From assembly GCF_040412425.1 (NCBI RefSeq), contig NC_089781.1, forward strand, positions 48,287,203-48,351,202: DNA of 64,000 bases, read 5' to 3'. The notes under the pieces were generated by a model. The model worked only from the letters and a program-made list of their open reading frames with translations, ran no database searches and was not told the origin of the DNA. Shown here piece by piece: positions 1-12,143 of this stretch. Position 1 is the stretch's first letter; every line of letters starts with the position of its first letter. The position numbers and the translations under genes are program-made. Source of the DNA: Macrobrachium rosenbergii. Lineage: Eukaryota > Arthropoda > Malacostraca > Decapoda > Palaemonidae.

Positions 1-1120
1 GATGGTGCAGCAGGGTTGGGCAATGGTTGAACCAGCACGTACAGGTGGAATTGAGCTCTAGGAGGTGGAGGGTTGGTCTACCCGCCGAGACTGGGACAGC
101 AGAACCACTGTCTGGGGATGAGGCCTCCTATCCTGAAAATTTCCCCGACTTACCACTGGGAACTGCCAGCTACCTGGGAGTTTTCCAGTTTGAAAAATAA
201 AAATTTGTTGCCTGATGGCCTTTAACGAGGCTTTGATTAGCCCTAGTAAAATCGCCAGGACCTTGAAGTTCTTCCTCTGGGAAGAGATTATTGCTAGATG
301 GGAACTCTTCATGAGCTTAACTGGACATGACGAATGGTCATGTGGAAAATGAATTTCCAGGCACTCATCTATTTTCATGAAGTCATACAGGTCTGACTGA
401 AAACCTGCCAACAGGGATTCAGCCAGAACCTGGAAGATGTTCGAGGCAAATGAGACATGACCGCCTCTGACAGACACAAAGGAATTCAAAGACCGGCTCG
501 CCCCTTGCTCGAACTCCGTCTTCAGGAGAGCTTCTTAACGGAGTTTGGGAATGCTGCTCACTGAATTGCGAGGACCAAGAAGGCATCTAATTTACCCACC
601 GTAAAGGTGGATGGGGCGTCCTCCAGAACTCCTGCCTCCCGGGAATACCGGGGATGTGAGTCCGTCTCCTGAGCTGAAAGCCAGGGTTTGCCTTAAAGCA
701 GGCCTGGGCCGTCGCCAACTAGCAATCCTTTTCAGGCAGGGAGTGGTAACTTGTCTCTAAGGAGAACATGGTATAGATTCCTTGAAATAATTGAGTTTTT
801 ATTCTCTGCTTGCCACTCCGTGAGAGTGAAGCAGAGCCGATTCTGCTTGAACAGTCCCTTAAGATCACCGTCTCCTTTGGGACCTTATCTGAGTCGTACC
901 CAGGCTTCCTCCGTCAAGCCTACACAGAAGTTTGTACTACTTGTGTCAATCTTGGACTGGGGATTTGTTTGCGCCAGAGTTTCAACTCTAGAAGAAGAGG
1001 AAACCAATTGCTCTTCAGCCAGTTGGGTGCCACAAGTACTACTTAACCTTTGAATGATCTGAGTTTGTAAAACTTTCATTAATAGGTTTATTGGTGAAAC
1101 AAATAAATCCTTTGCCACCT
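1..1120 (-). pseudogene. DIRS1-like gag fragment (upstream copy)
   Basis: Broken Gag-like coding region of a DIRS1-like retrotransposon. Read on the minus strand, it has blocks that align by eye with the better-preserved gag at 3003-4214. These are LTEEAWVR near 890-915, EALLKTEFE near 510-540, and ESLLAGFQSDLYDF followed by LMKSS between 300 and 425. The frame changes several times and one end lies outside the window. The protein would be the structural or nucleic-acid-binding ORF1 product. It lies directly downstream (minus sense) of the RT-RNase H of the next element, where a tyrosine recombinase would be expected, so the two pieces come from different element copies. Family assignment rests on similarity to the neighbouring copy, not on an independent domain match. 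Confidence 0.7.
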
Positions 1121-1122
1121 GT

Positions 1123-2640
1123 TCAGTCTATTGACATTGCATCCGTGGAGTGAGCTAGAGGTCTAGGTGGGAGCAATGTAACACGGAAGCTTGTGGTTGC
1201 TCTCTGTGGCAAACAGGTCCACCTGGAGACCCGGTACCTGAAGACAAATCCACTCGAATGATGCTTTGTCCAATGACCATTCCGACTCCAGCAGAGTTGT
1301 CCTGGATAGTGAATCTGCAATGACATTCCAACACCTGCTAGATGGGTAGCTGACAGGTGCCAAAGATGTTTCCTTGCCAGAGAGAAGATTGCAACCATTA
1401 CCTGATTGATATGGCTCAACATGGAGCCCCTTCTGTTTATGCAATGCACAACTACTGCACTGTCCAGTACCAGTCTGATATGAATCTGTCTGGTTGGACG
1501 TAGCTTCTTTAGTGTTAGAAATACTGCCATTGCTTCTAGAATGTTGATATGGAACTGGCGGAATACAGTTGACCACGTTCCTTGAACTTTCTTGTGTTGG
1601 GAGTATCCTCCCCACCCGCTCAGGGAAGCATCCGTATGGATCACTAATGATGGAGGGGGAAATTGGAGAGGCACTGACCTTGACAAACTCTTGACTGTTG
1701 ACCACGGTCGAAGCCTCTTCCTCAACACCGGCAGAATGAGAGACATCTTGTCTCTGTTTCTGCTGTTGGCTCGTCTCCGCCATACTCTGTTTATATCCTT
1801 CAGTTTGGCTTTCAGCAGCAAATCTGTCACTGACGCGAACTAAAGGGAACCCAGAAACCTTTCCTGGGTACGACGAGAGGCTCTTTTGTTTTTGAGGAAC
1901 TGCCTGGTAGCTTTGGCTATTTCCCTCCTTTTGGCTGGCGGAAGTGACAGTTTGTGTGTGTTTAGATCCCATTGGATTCCTAACCACTGAAACTGAGCCT
2001 CCGGAACTAGACGGGATTTCTTCCTGTTTATTTGAAAACCTAAGGATTCCAGGAAGCTGATCACTATGAATGTTGCTTTTCGACATTCCTTGGCGTTGGA
2101 TGCCCAAATTATCCAATCGTCCAGGTATGCGGCTAACATAATCCCTTGGGCCCCGTAGCTGTTGGACTACTGTCTCTGCCAGTTTGGTAAAAATCCTGGG
2201 CGCTATGTTGAGCCCGAATGGCATGACTCTGAACAAGTATGCTTGTTTCCTAGTCTGAACCCCTAGGTAAGGAGAGAAGTTTCTCGCAATTGGGACGTGA
2301 TAATATGCGTCTGAAAGATCTATAGAGGTGGTGATGGCCCACAGGGAAGTAGGGTCCGCACCTGCGAGATTGTAAGCATGCGAAACTTATCGCATTGAAT
2401 GTATAAGTTGAGACGAGACAAGTCTAGAATTACTCTTTGCTGGATTGAGTCTTTCTTCGGGACATTGAACAGACGGGCTTGAAATTTCAGGTGTCTCACT
2501 TTCTTTATTGCCTTCTTTTGAAGAAGGTCTTTTACAAAGTCAGTAAGTCTTTGGATGGAGGTTGATGGAATCTGACTGGCGGAGGAGGCCCTCTGCTCCA
2601 GCTCCATCCCAGACCTTTTCAAACTATGCTGTGGGCCCAC
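1123..2640 (-). pseudogene. DIRS1-like reverse transcriptase-RNase H (element A)
   Basis: Pol region of a DIRS1-like (YR) retrotransposon that copies element RNA into DNA. RT blocks in order on the minus strand are ARLFNVPKKDS and QRVILDLSRLN (about 2400-2500), SIDLSDAYYHVP (about 2290-2330, motif A), FRVMPFGLNIAPRIFTK (about 2185-2236), and the catalytic YLDDW (about 2115-2127) with FQWLGIQWD and LSLPPAKR behind it. RNase H follows with HTDASLSGWGG (about 1635-1670) and VIADSLSR (about 1300-1330). The downstream block VDLFATESNHKLP at about 1165-1200 normally leads into the tyrosine recombinase, which is absent here. Three or more reading frames are needed, so it is a pseudogene. YLDDW, LADSLSR and DLFAT are typical of DIRS elements rather than Ty3/gypsy. 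Confidence 0.87.
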
Positions 2641-3002
2641 GGACTGAAGGTCAACGGTCCCGGAAGAGATAACCTCCCGCCTACCTGAGGAGACTCATTG
2701 AGTGGAAGAGGACTTACTTCCTCTGCCTCCTCGGCCTCCTCTTCCACGGGAGAGGTCTAGTTGCAGTCCTACCTCTGTAGGCGGCTCTGGCTCTGCTCCC
2801 CTCGCATGCCTGTTGTAGCCTCAAAACGCCCCTTGGCTTTCAAGCGGCGTTGAAGGCTGGGGACGCTCACGGCTGGCGGAGCAGGGGTTTGCTGAGCCGG
2901 CTGCATCAGTACGAACTGCTGCTGAGGCTGAGCTTTGGATGTGGAAGGCTGTCCGATCTGAGAGACCGGTACAGCTTGAAGCATAGTTTGAGCCTGGGTT
3001 TC

Positions 3003-4798
3003 CTATATCTCCTGAACCTCTTCCTTTCCTGGATTGAGGTCCGGAGGTCTCCGTGGATTTCCTTTTAAACGCGAGACCCCAGCGGAGCGAAGACTTTGAT
3101 TTGCTCTGGTTGCCTCCGCCAGAACATTATTGACCTCATCCTCAGGGGAGATGTTAGGTCCCCAGATAGAACTCTTCATGAGTCTATTGGGCTCATGTCT
3201 GATAGTGGCGTCTCTGTGAAGATATGCTTCCGGCAGTTTTGTCTCGCCACTACAAAAGTCATAAAGGTCCGATTGAAATGATGCTAACAGTGATTTCGTC
3301 AGGACCTGGAACAGAGGTTCGTCAGCGTAAGTTAACGCTGTTACCTCTGCAATGGTGATGGAATGCAGGGAGCAACTCAACCTGCACTTAGCCTCAAACT
3401 CCGCCTTCAGAAGGGCCTCCGGAATCTTGGGAAGCTGTTCACTGAACAAGGTGGAGGCACACTCGGGGTCGAGTTTACCCACCGTGAACGTAGCCGGAGC
3501 TCCCGACCAATATTCCGAATCCCCGGGGAAAAGGAGGGAGGTGGGATCTGTCTCCCGGAGTTGAGGCAGCGGTTTGCCCTCTATTCCCGCCTGAATAGTC
3601 AATACTACGACCTTAGTTATGCAGGGGGTAGGGATAGAGTCACCTACCGAGAACATCGTAAAACTCCCTTTAAAGGGAGTAAGCTTTGTATTCTCGCACT
3701 CCCAGTCAGTGAGAGCGCGCATCAGGGCGGATTGGGCTTGGTCCCTGGGAAAGATAACTGTTTCCTTCGGTACCTTGTCTGATCTAATCCAGGCTTCCTC
3801 TGTTAGCCTGGCATAGCCTGGGTAGCGAGGCACCAGGTCGGGTGGAAAGAACTCCAGTTCTTCCAGACGACGAGTGCCCAAGCCCTCGATGGTCAGGGTA
3901 TCATTATGCAGGGGGGCGTGAAGAGCCATCTGCCACGGGTTCCCCTTATCAAAGGGGGGCAGTCTGGAGGCATCCGGAACAACATGAGACTGCTGTACTG
4001 CTCCGGATTGGATAAATCCGGCGAGCAAGCTTTCCTGGGCCTGCATCCTTTGTGCCAATGACAGCACTGACTGACCAGAGGTCTCCAAGCTTGAAGCAAG
4101 CTGGGAAGAAAGGTCTTGAATCCTAGCTTCAACCCTAGAGTCTAACTTCTGCATCAGAAGTTCGGCAAAGGCCTCAGGGTCAAAGTTAGGCTGTGGAGGT
4201 TTAGCCTTGGACACCCTGGATCTCGACCCTTTGGACGGGGAGTAGCCTTACTAGAGGACGCCACTGGTTTAAGAGCCAGTGACGACCTTCAGGCGAGAGC
4301 TGGCGGATTAGACCTTTGAAGTCTAGAGGGACTTTGGTAAGTCCTTCTTTTTCAAGGATTTCACCTTGGGGACAACAGACCTAGATCTGTCCTCAAGGAT
4401 AGCTGGTTTGGGAAACCCTTGAAAGGAAGAAGGAGAAGAAGAAGGAGAACCAAAAAGGACTACCAAAACTCTCTCCCCTGCCTCACTTACCACCTTACCT
4501 TCTACCTGGTGGTCCAAGTCCACGCTCATCGGCTCGAGGTGGATGTTGATGGCCGCCACCTCTTCCGCCACCTCTCGCACAGGTTGTCTTCTTGGGAGGG
4601 TTGCATCTCTTCCCGGATCCTCTCGATGATAGGCGGCCAATTCCGCCGGCACTGCAGCAGAGATCCGGGCTCGGGGGTAGAGGAGATTGCAAATCTCCTC
4701 CGACAGGACGTAAGGTTTGCCAGGCAACGCGTTCTCCCAAATCCGCCGACCCAGATCTTCAGGGTCAACAGCGAAGAGTCACGGATGATTCGGTCAGA
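3003..4798 (-). pseudogene. DIRS1-like gag / ORF1 main exon (element A)
   Basis: Main Gag-like exon of element A. The longest open part (4214 to 3003, 403 aa) starts near MSKAKPPQPNFDPEAF and has an amphipathic, coiled-coil-like stretch (residues about 20-60). LTEEAWIRSDKVPKETV, QSALMRALTDWE, EALLKAEFEAKC and SLLASFQSDLYDF follow. Between 4215 and 4322 there are stops. Further upstream, 4727-4323 is open again and acidic to proline/serine-rich. The piece 4798-4728 follows a good 3' splice site. No enzymatic motif was seen. A shorter related copy lies at 1-1120. Role as capsid-like or nucleic-acid-binding protein is inferred from position before the RT. Confidence 0.7.
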
Positions 4799-4909
4799 CT
4801 GTAAGAAAGGGCAGGATTTACTGAGAATATTCTCCAATTACCCGTATATGTCTATATAAGTCATTAAAGTCAAAAAGAGACTAAAGGTTAGCGGTCTCTT
4901 AAAACTTAC
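4799..4909 (-). other. candidate spliceosomal intron in DIRS gag
   Basis: On the minus strand a consensus donor (GTAAGTTTT, starting at 4909 after ...GATGAGTCG) is followed 111 bp later by a pyrimidine-rich tract and acceptor (CCTTTCTTACAG, ending at 4799). Removing it joins the Cys/His-rich exon above 4910 to the gag region below 4798. From memory, DIRS1-like elements of decapods have been reported to carry spliceosomal introns; this would fit. No transcript evidence is available. The frame downstream also has a stop in one of the possible phases, so the exact exon phase is unsure. Confidence 0.5.
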
Positions 4910-5113
4910 CGACTCATCCACCACTAGCTCGTACAGAGCGTAGCAGACTTCACAGCCATCCGGATGCCAAACGACCAGGTCCCCAACGTGGACCGAGCAG
5001 CTGGAGTGCGACCGGCACACCTCGTGTCCACAGGGTTGTTGGAGAACCGCTGTGCACCCTGGCTCCTGACAGCGTACCATCTGTAAGTGGTGGCGGTACA
5101 TGAGTAACGTCAA
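4910..5113 (-). pseudogene. N-terminal zinc-binding exon of DIRS gag
   Basis: Short open segment beginning MTLLMYRHHLQMVRC (minus strand, start 5113). It is rich in Cys and His: CQEPGC, then CGHEVCRSHSSC and CEVCY spaced as in a small zinc-binding fold. It ends at VVDES exactly at a GTAAGT donor. A comparable Cys-rich N-terminus (CSTCREQICS...CDECKDW) is present in the second DIRS element at 29564-29803, which supports the idea that DIRS ORF1 proteins here start with a zinc-binding module. The true start could be the second methionine (MVRCQEPGC). Function in RNA or DNA binding is inferred only. Confidence 0.5.
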
Positions 5114-5330
5114 GGCAAGACCCGCCGGAGTAGGTCCGGCGGTAATAGGCTACCTTAACATAGATTATGAGTGATGAAACATGCGTGTCATCAGGTAAAA
5201 CCCGCTGGAATTGAATCCGGTAGTACAAGACTAATACACAGATTTATGGGTGATGAAACATGCGGGTCATCAGGTAAAACCCGCCGGAATTGAATCTGGT
5301 AGTACAGAATAATAAACATAGGTTATGCTA
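5100..5330. repeat. tandem repeat, about 79-bp unit, 3 copies
   Basis: The block GTGATGAAAC followed by TCATCAGGTAAAACCCGC starts at 5171 and again at 5250 (79 bp apart). A more diverged copy (AAGACCCGCCGGAGTAGG...) precedes them near 5115. The units end with a CCGGTAGTAC-like block. It sits just upstream of the DIRS gag in transcription sense, so it may be 5' untranslated sequence of that element. Confidence 0.75.
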
Positions 5331-5914
5331 CAGAATGGCCAACTACTAATTATGTAAACATAAGTACTCTAAGATAGTCTGGCGCTATGGTACTCCGCTG
5401 TGATTTGCCACGGAAATCTCGTTATGTCACATATTATGGAAACTGCATAAAGTGGCGGAAAGGAGTGTTCGCATATGGCCCAACTCTCAATCGCCCAGGG
5501 CGGGAACCACATAGTGGAAAGCGCCAACTAACCGAAAACCAAACCCACCGGAGTGATAACATGGACGATAACAACGAAAGATCCGACTAACCTGGCGGAG
5601 ACTGAACATAGCGGAACTCATGCTTGCATCCCTGGGACAGTGTTCGACGCTCCAGCTATAACTGTGAAAAGCGAGCAAACGAAACACTGCCCGATAAGGG
5701 AAAGGTAGCAGAGTGGCGGAAACCCGGCAAACAGCGACTAGACGGGTGGGTAGCACCCTCTGGAAGCTGAATGAAAACTCCCCACGGGGTGCCGAACGCA
5801 AGCGATTGGTTTCCCTCTGCTAGGAAGATGCCTAGGTCACTCGCCAAAAGCTAACTGATCAGGTAAAGAAGGACTAGGCTACATACATGAAAAAACCTGT
5901 GCAACCTTCGATCC
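5331..5914. other. non-coding stretch upstream of DIRS element A
   Basis: No convincing gene. Short open frames on both strands (5387-5590 plus, 5487-5801 minus) show no recognisable motif and are probably chance. The TGGCGGA word recurs (about 5451, 5593, 5713), suggesting decayed repeats. Probably part of the 5' region of element A. Confidence 0.5.
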
Positions 5915-6245
5915 CAGCCTACCCTCCAAAACCAAAACTTTTTGGCTTGGTCAGGAAGGCCAGAATGAGCGCTACAGGTGAGGGGGGGGAGAGGAACCTC
6001 GCATAACCTAGCCACACCCTCCAAAACCGACAGCCTGGTCAGGTGGAAGACTATGAATTGAGGAGACCCTTCACTATTCTAACCTCACCCTCCAAAACCT
6101 CACGGCCTGGTCAGGTGGGCTAAGGGGGAAGAGCAACTCCCTCACTAGCCTAACCTCACCTTCCAAAACCTAACGGCCTGGTCAGGTGGGCCAAGAGAGA
6201 ACGAGGAACTCCCTCACAAACCTAACATCTCCCTCCAAAACTTAG
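5915..6245. repeat. tandem repeat, about 71-94 bp unit, 5 copies
   Basis: The block CCCTCCAAAACC is seen at about 5921, 6015, 6086, 6157 and 6230. It is usually followed by GGCCTGGTCAGG and a purine-rich run with CTCCCTCAC. Spacing is 94, 71, 71 and 73 bp. No coding potential. This may be the 5' leader of element A or an independent minisatellite. Confidence 0.8.
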
Positions 6246-6949
6246 CAATACTTATACCTAGAAATCAGTGCTAATGGACTATTTCACTGGGTGACACAGG
6301 TCGGGCCCAGAAATCCTATTGTTATTTCTGTTATCTAATGTATGAAAAAATAATTATTACAGCCTCAAAACACAAATTAGTTCCTTGAACTTGTGCTGTC
6401 TGGCAAACATCAGTCTGTCTAGCATGTAAAAAATCTTTTCTTTTTTCTTTCTCTCACGTACTCTAACTACTGTAAACTACAATTACTATAATAAGCTATA
6501 ATTTTAAGATATTTTACAGCAGTATTATTTTTTAAGTGGTATGCTGTTATTATACTTAAGCTATCATCACACTGTTCCTAAACATGTTAGGCTACTTGAA
6601 TATAGTATCTTTAGTCTGTAGTCACTTTCTGTGTATATTACTGATGCTGAAATTTTAAGCACATACTAAAGATCGACGGTGCAACATTAAGTTAACTTAA
6701 GTCAGATGTAAAGCACATTATTGGTTGTTTACATTTAAATGCAAACTACAAATCATCAGTATTGCTGAAGATTGTGTTGGAGGTAGGCTGAGGAAACAGC
6801 AGGCGAAAGAGGAAAGTTGTTGAAAGCTAATGAAGTTCAGTGTTCAGCAGAGATGCAATGGCCAATGATTAGCTATTTTTATGGAGGAAAGATGACAGGG
6901 TATGTATTGTTATTTACTAATAACTTATATATAATAGTTAACCCTTAAG
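6246..6949. other. AT-rich stretch without recognised features
   Basis: About 700 bp of AT-rich sequence between the minisatellite and the first tandem unit. No ORF, terminal repeat or RNA gene was recognised on either strand. Confidence 0.5.
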
Positions 6950-7592
6950 GGGACTGGCTAAATATATATCAAGCACACTCCCAGTCCGGGCAAACTTTAA
7001 GGTTGGCCAATTTAAGAAAAAAACATATCATTGGAAAGAGGAAGATGTGCAAATGAACATGGTGTAAGAATAAAATTCAAAAATTTTTCCTACCTTCCAC
7101 AGGAAGTTGAAAGTGACTATTTACAACCCTGTGTAGGGCCTCTTTACAAGACACTCATAAAAATATGTTAATTTTACCAAGTTATGCATGTTTTTCTAAT
7201 AATTTATTTTACTTTATTTTGTAAAATTATAATTACAGCTCACACAATATCATAACAGATAAGAACTAAAATCAGTAACAAATTCTGAGTATATTTGTTG
7301 TAAAAATACTTATGAGGTTTACTGAGATGGGGAGATGCAGTAACTTTTGTGAGGTACATGTACATGCTTTTTCTAATATTTCTTTGCAAAATTTCAATTA
7401 TAGTTGACATACTATCATAAAAGATAAGAACTAAAACCAGCAATTGCTGGGTATATTTATGAACAAATAAATAAAAAGACGTCCTGGAGTTGCAGAGAGG
7501 CAGCACACCCCTACGAAATCTCAAGGCATACTGATCCATGTCTCTCCCTGCTGAACCAAATAGTTGCCATAAGTCATTTATGGCCCACTGAA
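6950..7592. repeat. tandem repeat unit 1 (about 760-bp period)
   Basis: The segment from CCTTAAGGGGACTGGCTAAA through GGGTATATTTATGAACAAAT is repeated at 12250-12754 with moderate divergence: shared GGGCAAACTTTAAGGTTGGCC, GAAAGTGACTATTTACAACC and TATTTTGTAAAATTATAATT-type blocks. Inside the unit a shorter block (TTTGTAAAATTATAATTACA versus TTTGCAAAATTTCAATTATA) is itself duplicated about 170 bp apart. Removing the hAT element gives a period of roughly 760 bp. Non-coding. Confidence 0.75.
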
Positions 7593-7951
7593 GTGCTATG
7601 CAGGGACGTGCAGAGAACTTTTACAGGGCAGGTGCTCAAGTGAAAAAAAGGGCAAAATATAATAATGAATGAGGCAAAATATACATACAACTTCTCAATA
7701 TTCTCTCAACTTTATTTAAACTAGGCATTAATAATTCAAGAAAACAATAAACATGACTGATTATCATAGGTACAAGTAGGCTAATGCCTTAGATGAACAT
7801 GCAATATACCGCACTGACTACCTGCAGCAATAGAGCTTGGGAATATATTTAAAGAAAAATTATATATTATTTACAAATAAATAACAAAAAGAAAATGATC
7901 AATCAGTATGATTAATACAGTAGGTTGCTAACCAGACTTATCATTTTATAT

Positions 7952-10519
7952 TTATAAGAGAACCCTCCTGTGTGCCATTTCTTTGAATATGTTGATAACC
8001 TCACTGTTGTTGATTTTGATATCCTTTTCAATTGCTAGCAACAAAAGATCAGATAGCCTCTCCTCACTGCACTGGCTACGCAGCTTAGTCTTCACAAGCT
8101 TGAGTTTGGAGAAGGTCCTTTCCACTGTTGCAGTTGTGACAGGCAGAGTGGCATAAATTGTTAAAAGTTCAAGCATAAGTGGAAATATTTCCTGAGTATT
8201 GTTTACCTTCATCAGGTTGAGCATTGAAGCTGCAGTGTTCTGTGGATGGCAAGGAAATGAGGAATAAAAATCTTCAATTCCAACTGTAACTTGTCTACTT
8301 CTTCTAGCTCATAAAACTGACAATTTTTGTAATGACTTGAATGCTTCTTCATTCACAGGTTCTTTCAGTTATCTTGGACTGTCATGTAATGGAAAGCCTT
8401 TAAGATACCCCTTGTTGTGTTGTCTCCATCTTTAAATCTTCTTTGTAGCTCTTGAGATATTTTATCTAAAAACACATAAAATACTCTCACGCGGTAGTAA
8501 TCATCAAGGTCTGATATTGCTGGTCCTCAGTAGTAGCAGATGTAGCACTATACTTGTATCTTTCAGGCATTTTCCTTCTTCTGCCTTGTCCAGGAATCAC
8601 AGAGGGGAGGTTGATGGCCATAGATTCAGCTCTGTCTTTGACTTTTGTAAAAATCTCTTGAAACTTCTCATCATTTCTTAACTCTCTCAAGCTTTGTAGC
8701 ACTCCATCCACAATTCTATAGGAAGCAGCTAAATCAAGGTCTTTCAGTTGTAGTGCATTAGATGCATAGGCAGTTTCTTGAAAAACTGGGGTAGCAATCT
8801 CAAGACAAACAAGAAATTCAAAGTTAATACTTTTCAGCAATATTGAGGCCTCCCCTGCTGACGTGTCAGGAGGATCCTTTTGCACTATCTCTTCTAGAAA
8901 CTGCTTCAGAGCTGGGATGACCTTCTTCATAGTTCTAAGAGCTGATTCTCTGCAAGCCCATCTTGTGTCTGATAGCTTCTGAAGTTCAAGTGGGCGATCT
9001 TCTGGATACATTGCTTTTTGGATCTCCATGAATGCAGCATGCCGTTTTGAAGAGTTAGCAACAAAAGCATACAATTTCTCCACCAAGCTGAAAAAAGTTA
9101 TAAACTGAATACTTGATTTGGCACTTTCAACTAAGACTAGATTTAGGCAATGTGCATGACAATGTACATAGAGTGCCTTTGGGTTCTGTCTCTGGAGTCT
9201 GGACTGCAATCCGTTGTATATTCCACTCATATTTGCTGCCCCATCATATCCTTGCCCTCGCATATCATCTATGTTTAGGTTATTTGCATTAAGCATAGAG
9301 ATCACTTCTTTCTCCAGTGCCTCACCAGTTGTTGATTGAACATTGAATACCTGTATGAAACGTTCTTTTATTTTGAAGTCATGAACATACCTCACAACAA
9401 AAGAGACCTGTTCTGTATGTGAAAAACATCTGTTGTTTCATCCATGAGGATGGAGAAGACCTTGCTCTGGTGAATTTCTTCTAATATCACTCTTCTAACT
9501 GAAATGGCCAAAGCCTTGATCAGGTCATTCTGAGTCCTGTTTGAAAGTAGTGACACTTGGGGTCTTTTCAGTATATCTTGTTTTTCTTTAATTACATCAA
9601 GGTGCAATTGAACAACGCTGTCATACTTGCTAAACATTTCTACAAGTTCAAGAAAATTTCCTCGATTTTCACTGGTAGAGATTTCTCCATCGCCCCTAAA
9701 TGGCAAACCTTGTCTTGCCAAGTATAGTGTGATGGAGATCAACCTGTCTAAAATTTCTCGGTTTCTCTGCTTCTCTTTGTCTCTAGCAGCTTGTACTTCT
9801 CTGTTTGCTGTTTCTAATGCAATATCTAATGCTTGGCTCTGGAATCCTTTCCATCGAACCATACCAATCATGTGAGATTCTGAACCAGCATGCTCTTTTA
9901 TTTTCTCTAAAGCTGTCCTCCAACGGCTTATGCCCTCTGATTTCCAAGCTACTCGGCCACTGTACCTTTCCTCAGTCAAAAACAGACGACAGCTGAAGCA
10001 GAACATGGCATCTTTCTGGGGTGAATATTCTAACCAAGAGTTCTTTTCATACCATTTCTTCTGAAACGAGCGTCCTTCTAAATTCTTGGGATATGAAATT
10101 ACAGGTTGACAAGGACCATAATTATTGCAGAGTTTGATAAAAGATTCACTAATACGTATCTTATAAGTAACAACATGTGCAGGATCGTTTGGATATTGTA
10201 ATTCAGGTAGCATGGAAAATGGCTCTTCAACATCAGTCACTTCGGCTCTTGCTTCAATCTGGGGCTCCTGTGGAGCAACTTGCTCTTCTAGGTCATCTAC
10301 ACTGTCTTCTTCATTTGGCTCATCGTCTGCTTCCATATCTTCAGTTTCTGATTCTTCGCTCTCCTGAGTCTCCTCCCGGTCCTCTGAATCCTCCTCCACT
10401 TGCTCAGATATTGAAGCTGCCACTCTAGGCTTCATCCAATCATAAAGAGTTCTGCTACCTTTGGCAGCATCTTGTCTGCACCGTTCCTGTTCCTTTTTTC
10501 TTCTCTCCTTCCGTGGCAT
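7952..10519 (-). pseudogene. hAT transposase, ZMYM/TTF-type, frameshifted
   Basis: Transposase of the hAT element, about 780 aa over three frames. The start is taken at MPRKERRKKEQ (10519), after which an acidic linker runs to about residue 130. A TTF-type zinc finger follows with CFSCRLFL and a downstream HAGSESHM. The RNase H-like core has DETTDV (about 9430-9447, first catalytic Asp), GQGYDGAANMSG, HCHAHCLNLVL and LSDTRW (about 8960-8980). The C-terminus carries the hAT dimerisation block TTATVERTFSKLK (about 8100-8140). A frameshift lies in an A-run at 9422-9426, where both frames overlap. A second lies near 8490-8520, where the sense frame continues as DLDDYYRVRVFYVFLDK. There are also stops between 8224 and 8420, so it is inactive as it stands. 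Confidence 0.9.
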
Positions 10520-10687
10520 ACTCAAGATGATTAATATAATAAAATCTGAATGGAAAGACAAATGTTACAGTATTCAATATTCCAAGATATCTAAGGGTAT
10601 TATAACATAATAACATAAAATGATTAAAAGATGACACAAAAAGCCAAGGAAGACGGAAATTCGGCCTCATGATACTGGATGTTGAAA

Positions 10688-10807
<120 letters not shown>

Positions 10808-10924
10808 CCCTTAAAGGTTATTTTGGTTAATACTTTGAATATGTTTATAAAATGAGTCTAGAAGCCAAAACCATTACCTTGGCCAAAGCTAGTCCTTAAA
10901 TTCAAAGATAAAAGAAGAAAGAAA

Positions 10925-10926
<2 letters not shown>

Positions 10927-10987
<61 letters not shown>
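10927..10987. repeat. (AT)n microsatellite
   Basis: About 60 bp of AT dinucleotides inside the hAT element. Confidence 0.97.
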
Positions 10988-10990
<3 letters not shown>

Positions 10991-11668
10991 GTGTATGTAA
11001 TTTGATATATGCAAAATCGTGACAAAAATGATAGTGTTCAACCCATAAACTCCGTCTTCACCCCATAAATACCCCCTCATCAACTGAAAAATTATAATTA
11101 CCAACACCCCAATAGTACGTCTGTAGCCTGTAGGCCTAGGTCTGTGTGTAGTAAAGTGTTGTCCTGAAATGTTGAAATATGTAAAGTCTTTGTGTTTTTT
11201 TTTTTTTTTTTATAAAAAATAACGACACCACTTCATTTCAGCACAACACTTTATACACGTCACTTTGGGTTTCTGAAATCACTATAATAATCGTCAATCC
11301 TTTGAAATGAAATTTAAATTCACTAAGCACACCACACCATCCTTAGCCTAGGCTACATTTCACAAAATTAATTATGAGGATATTTTTCTGTTTCTTTAAC
11401 ACACTGTGCCATTTTCTTATTATAAATGTTATAACAGATGTTTGTTGAATGAAACATTGATTTTAGTTGTAAGTGCAGAAAATATAGCCCATGTACAAAT
11501 GATAAACAAGGAATACCGATTAAAGAGCGTTGTTTTGCCTCCGTGATGTGTTAGTGTTACACTGTTCCCTCTTCCCTAGCAGTATAGCCATTAGCCAGAA
11601 TGCATAAGACATTGCAAAGTAGGCCTAGTTTGAGCTTACAAGAATACATTTATGTGATATATCTATAA

Positions 11669-11674
<6 letters not shown>

Positions 11675-11739
<65 letters not shown>
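11675..11739. repeat. (AT)n microsatellite
   Basis: About 65 bp of AT dinucleotides inside the hAT element. Confidence 0.97.
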
Positions 11740-11742
<3 letters not shown>

Positions 11743-11887
11743 GAAAAAATTTGTTCAATAATGAAATTTTCTAATGTCTCTCATTTGTAAGGGACCCACT
11801 TGACTCCTGGAGAGCTGGCAATATTGCAATTCAGCCACTGGCCCACACTGGCCATTCTCATGGTCTATGACTCTCTTTAAGCTCTTG

Positions 11888-11892
<5 letters not shown>

Positions 11893-11962
<70 letters not shown>

Positions 11963-11980
11963 TTTTTTTTTTTTTTTTTA
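11893..11980. repeat. (ATT)n and poly(T) tract
   Basis: ATT trinucleotides to about 11960 followed by a run of about 19 T. Inside the hAT element. Confidence 0.97.
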
Positions 11981-12143
11981 CTCAACACAGCCTTCTGATA
12001 GGCTGGTATTTCCAGTCCAGATCCGGGATTATTATTATTATAATTATTATTGACACAAAAGGGCACTTTTCAATACATTTGCGAAAAGGGGCAGGGGCTC
12101 GAGCACCCCTAGCAACCCCCCTCCGCACGTGCCTGGTGCTATG

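Noticed and set aside
3352..3816. Plus-strand frames over the DIRS gag
   Set aside because: Shadows of the minus-strand gag, which has recognisable repeated blocks in a second copy.
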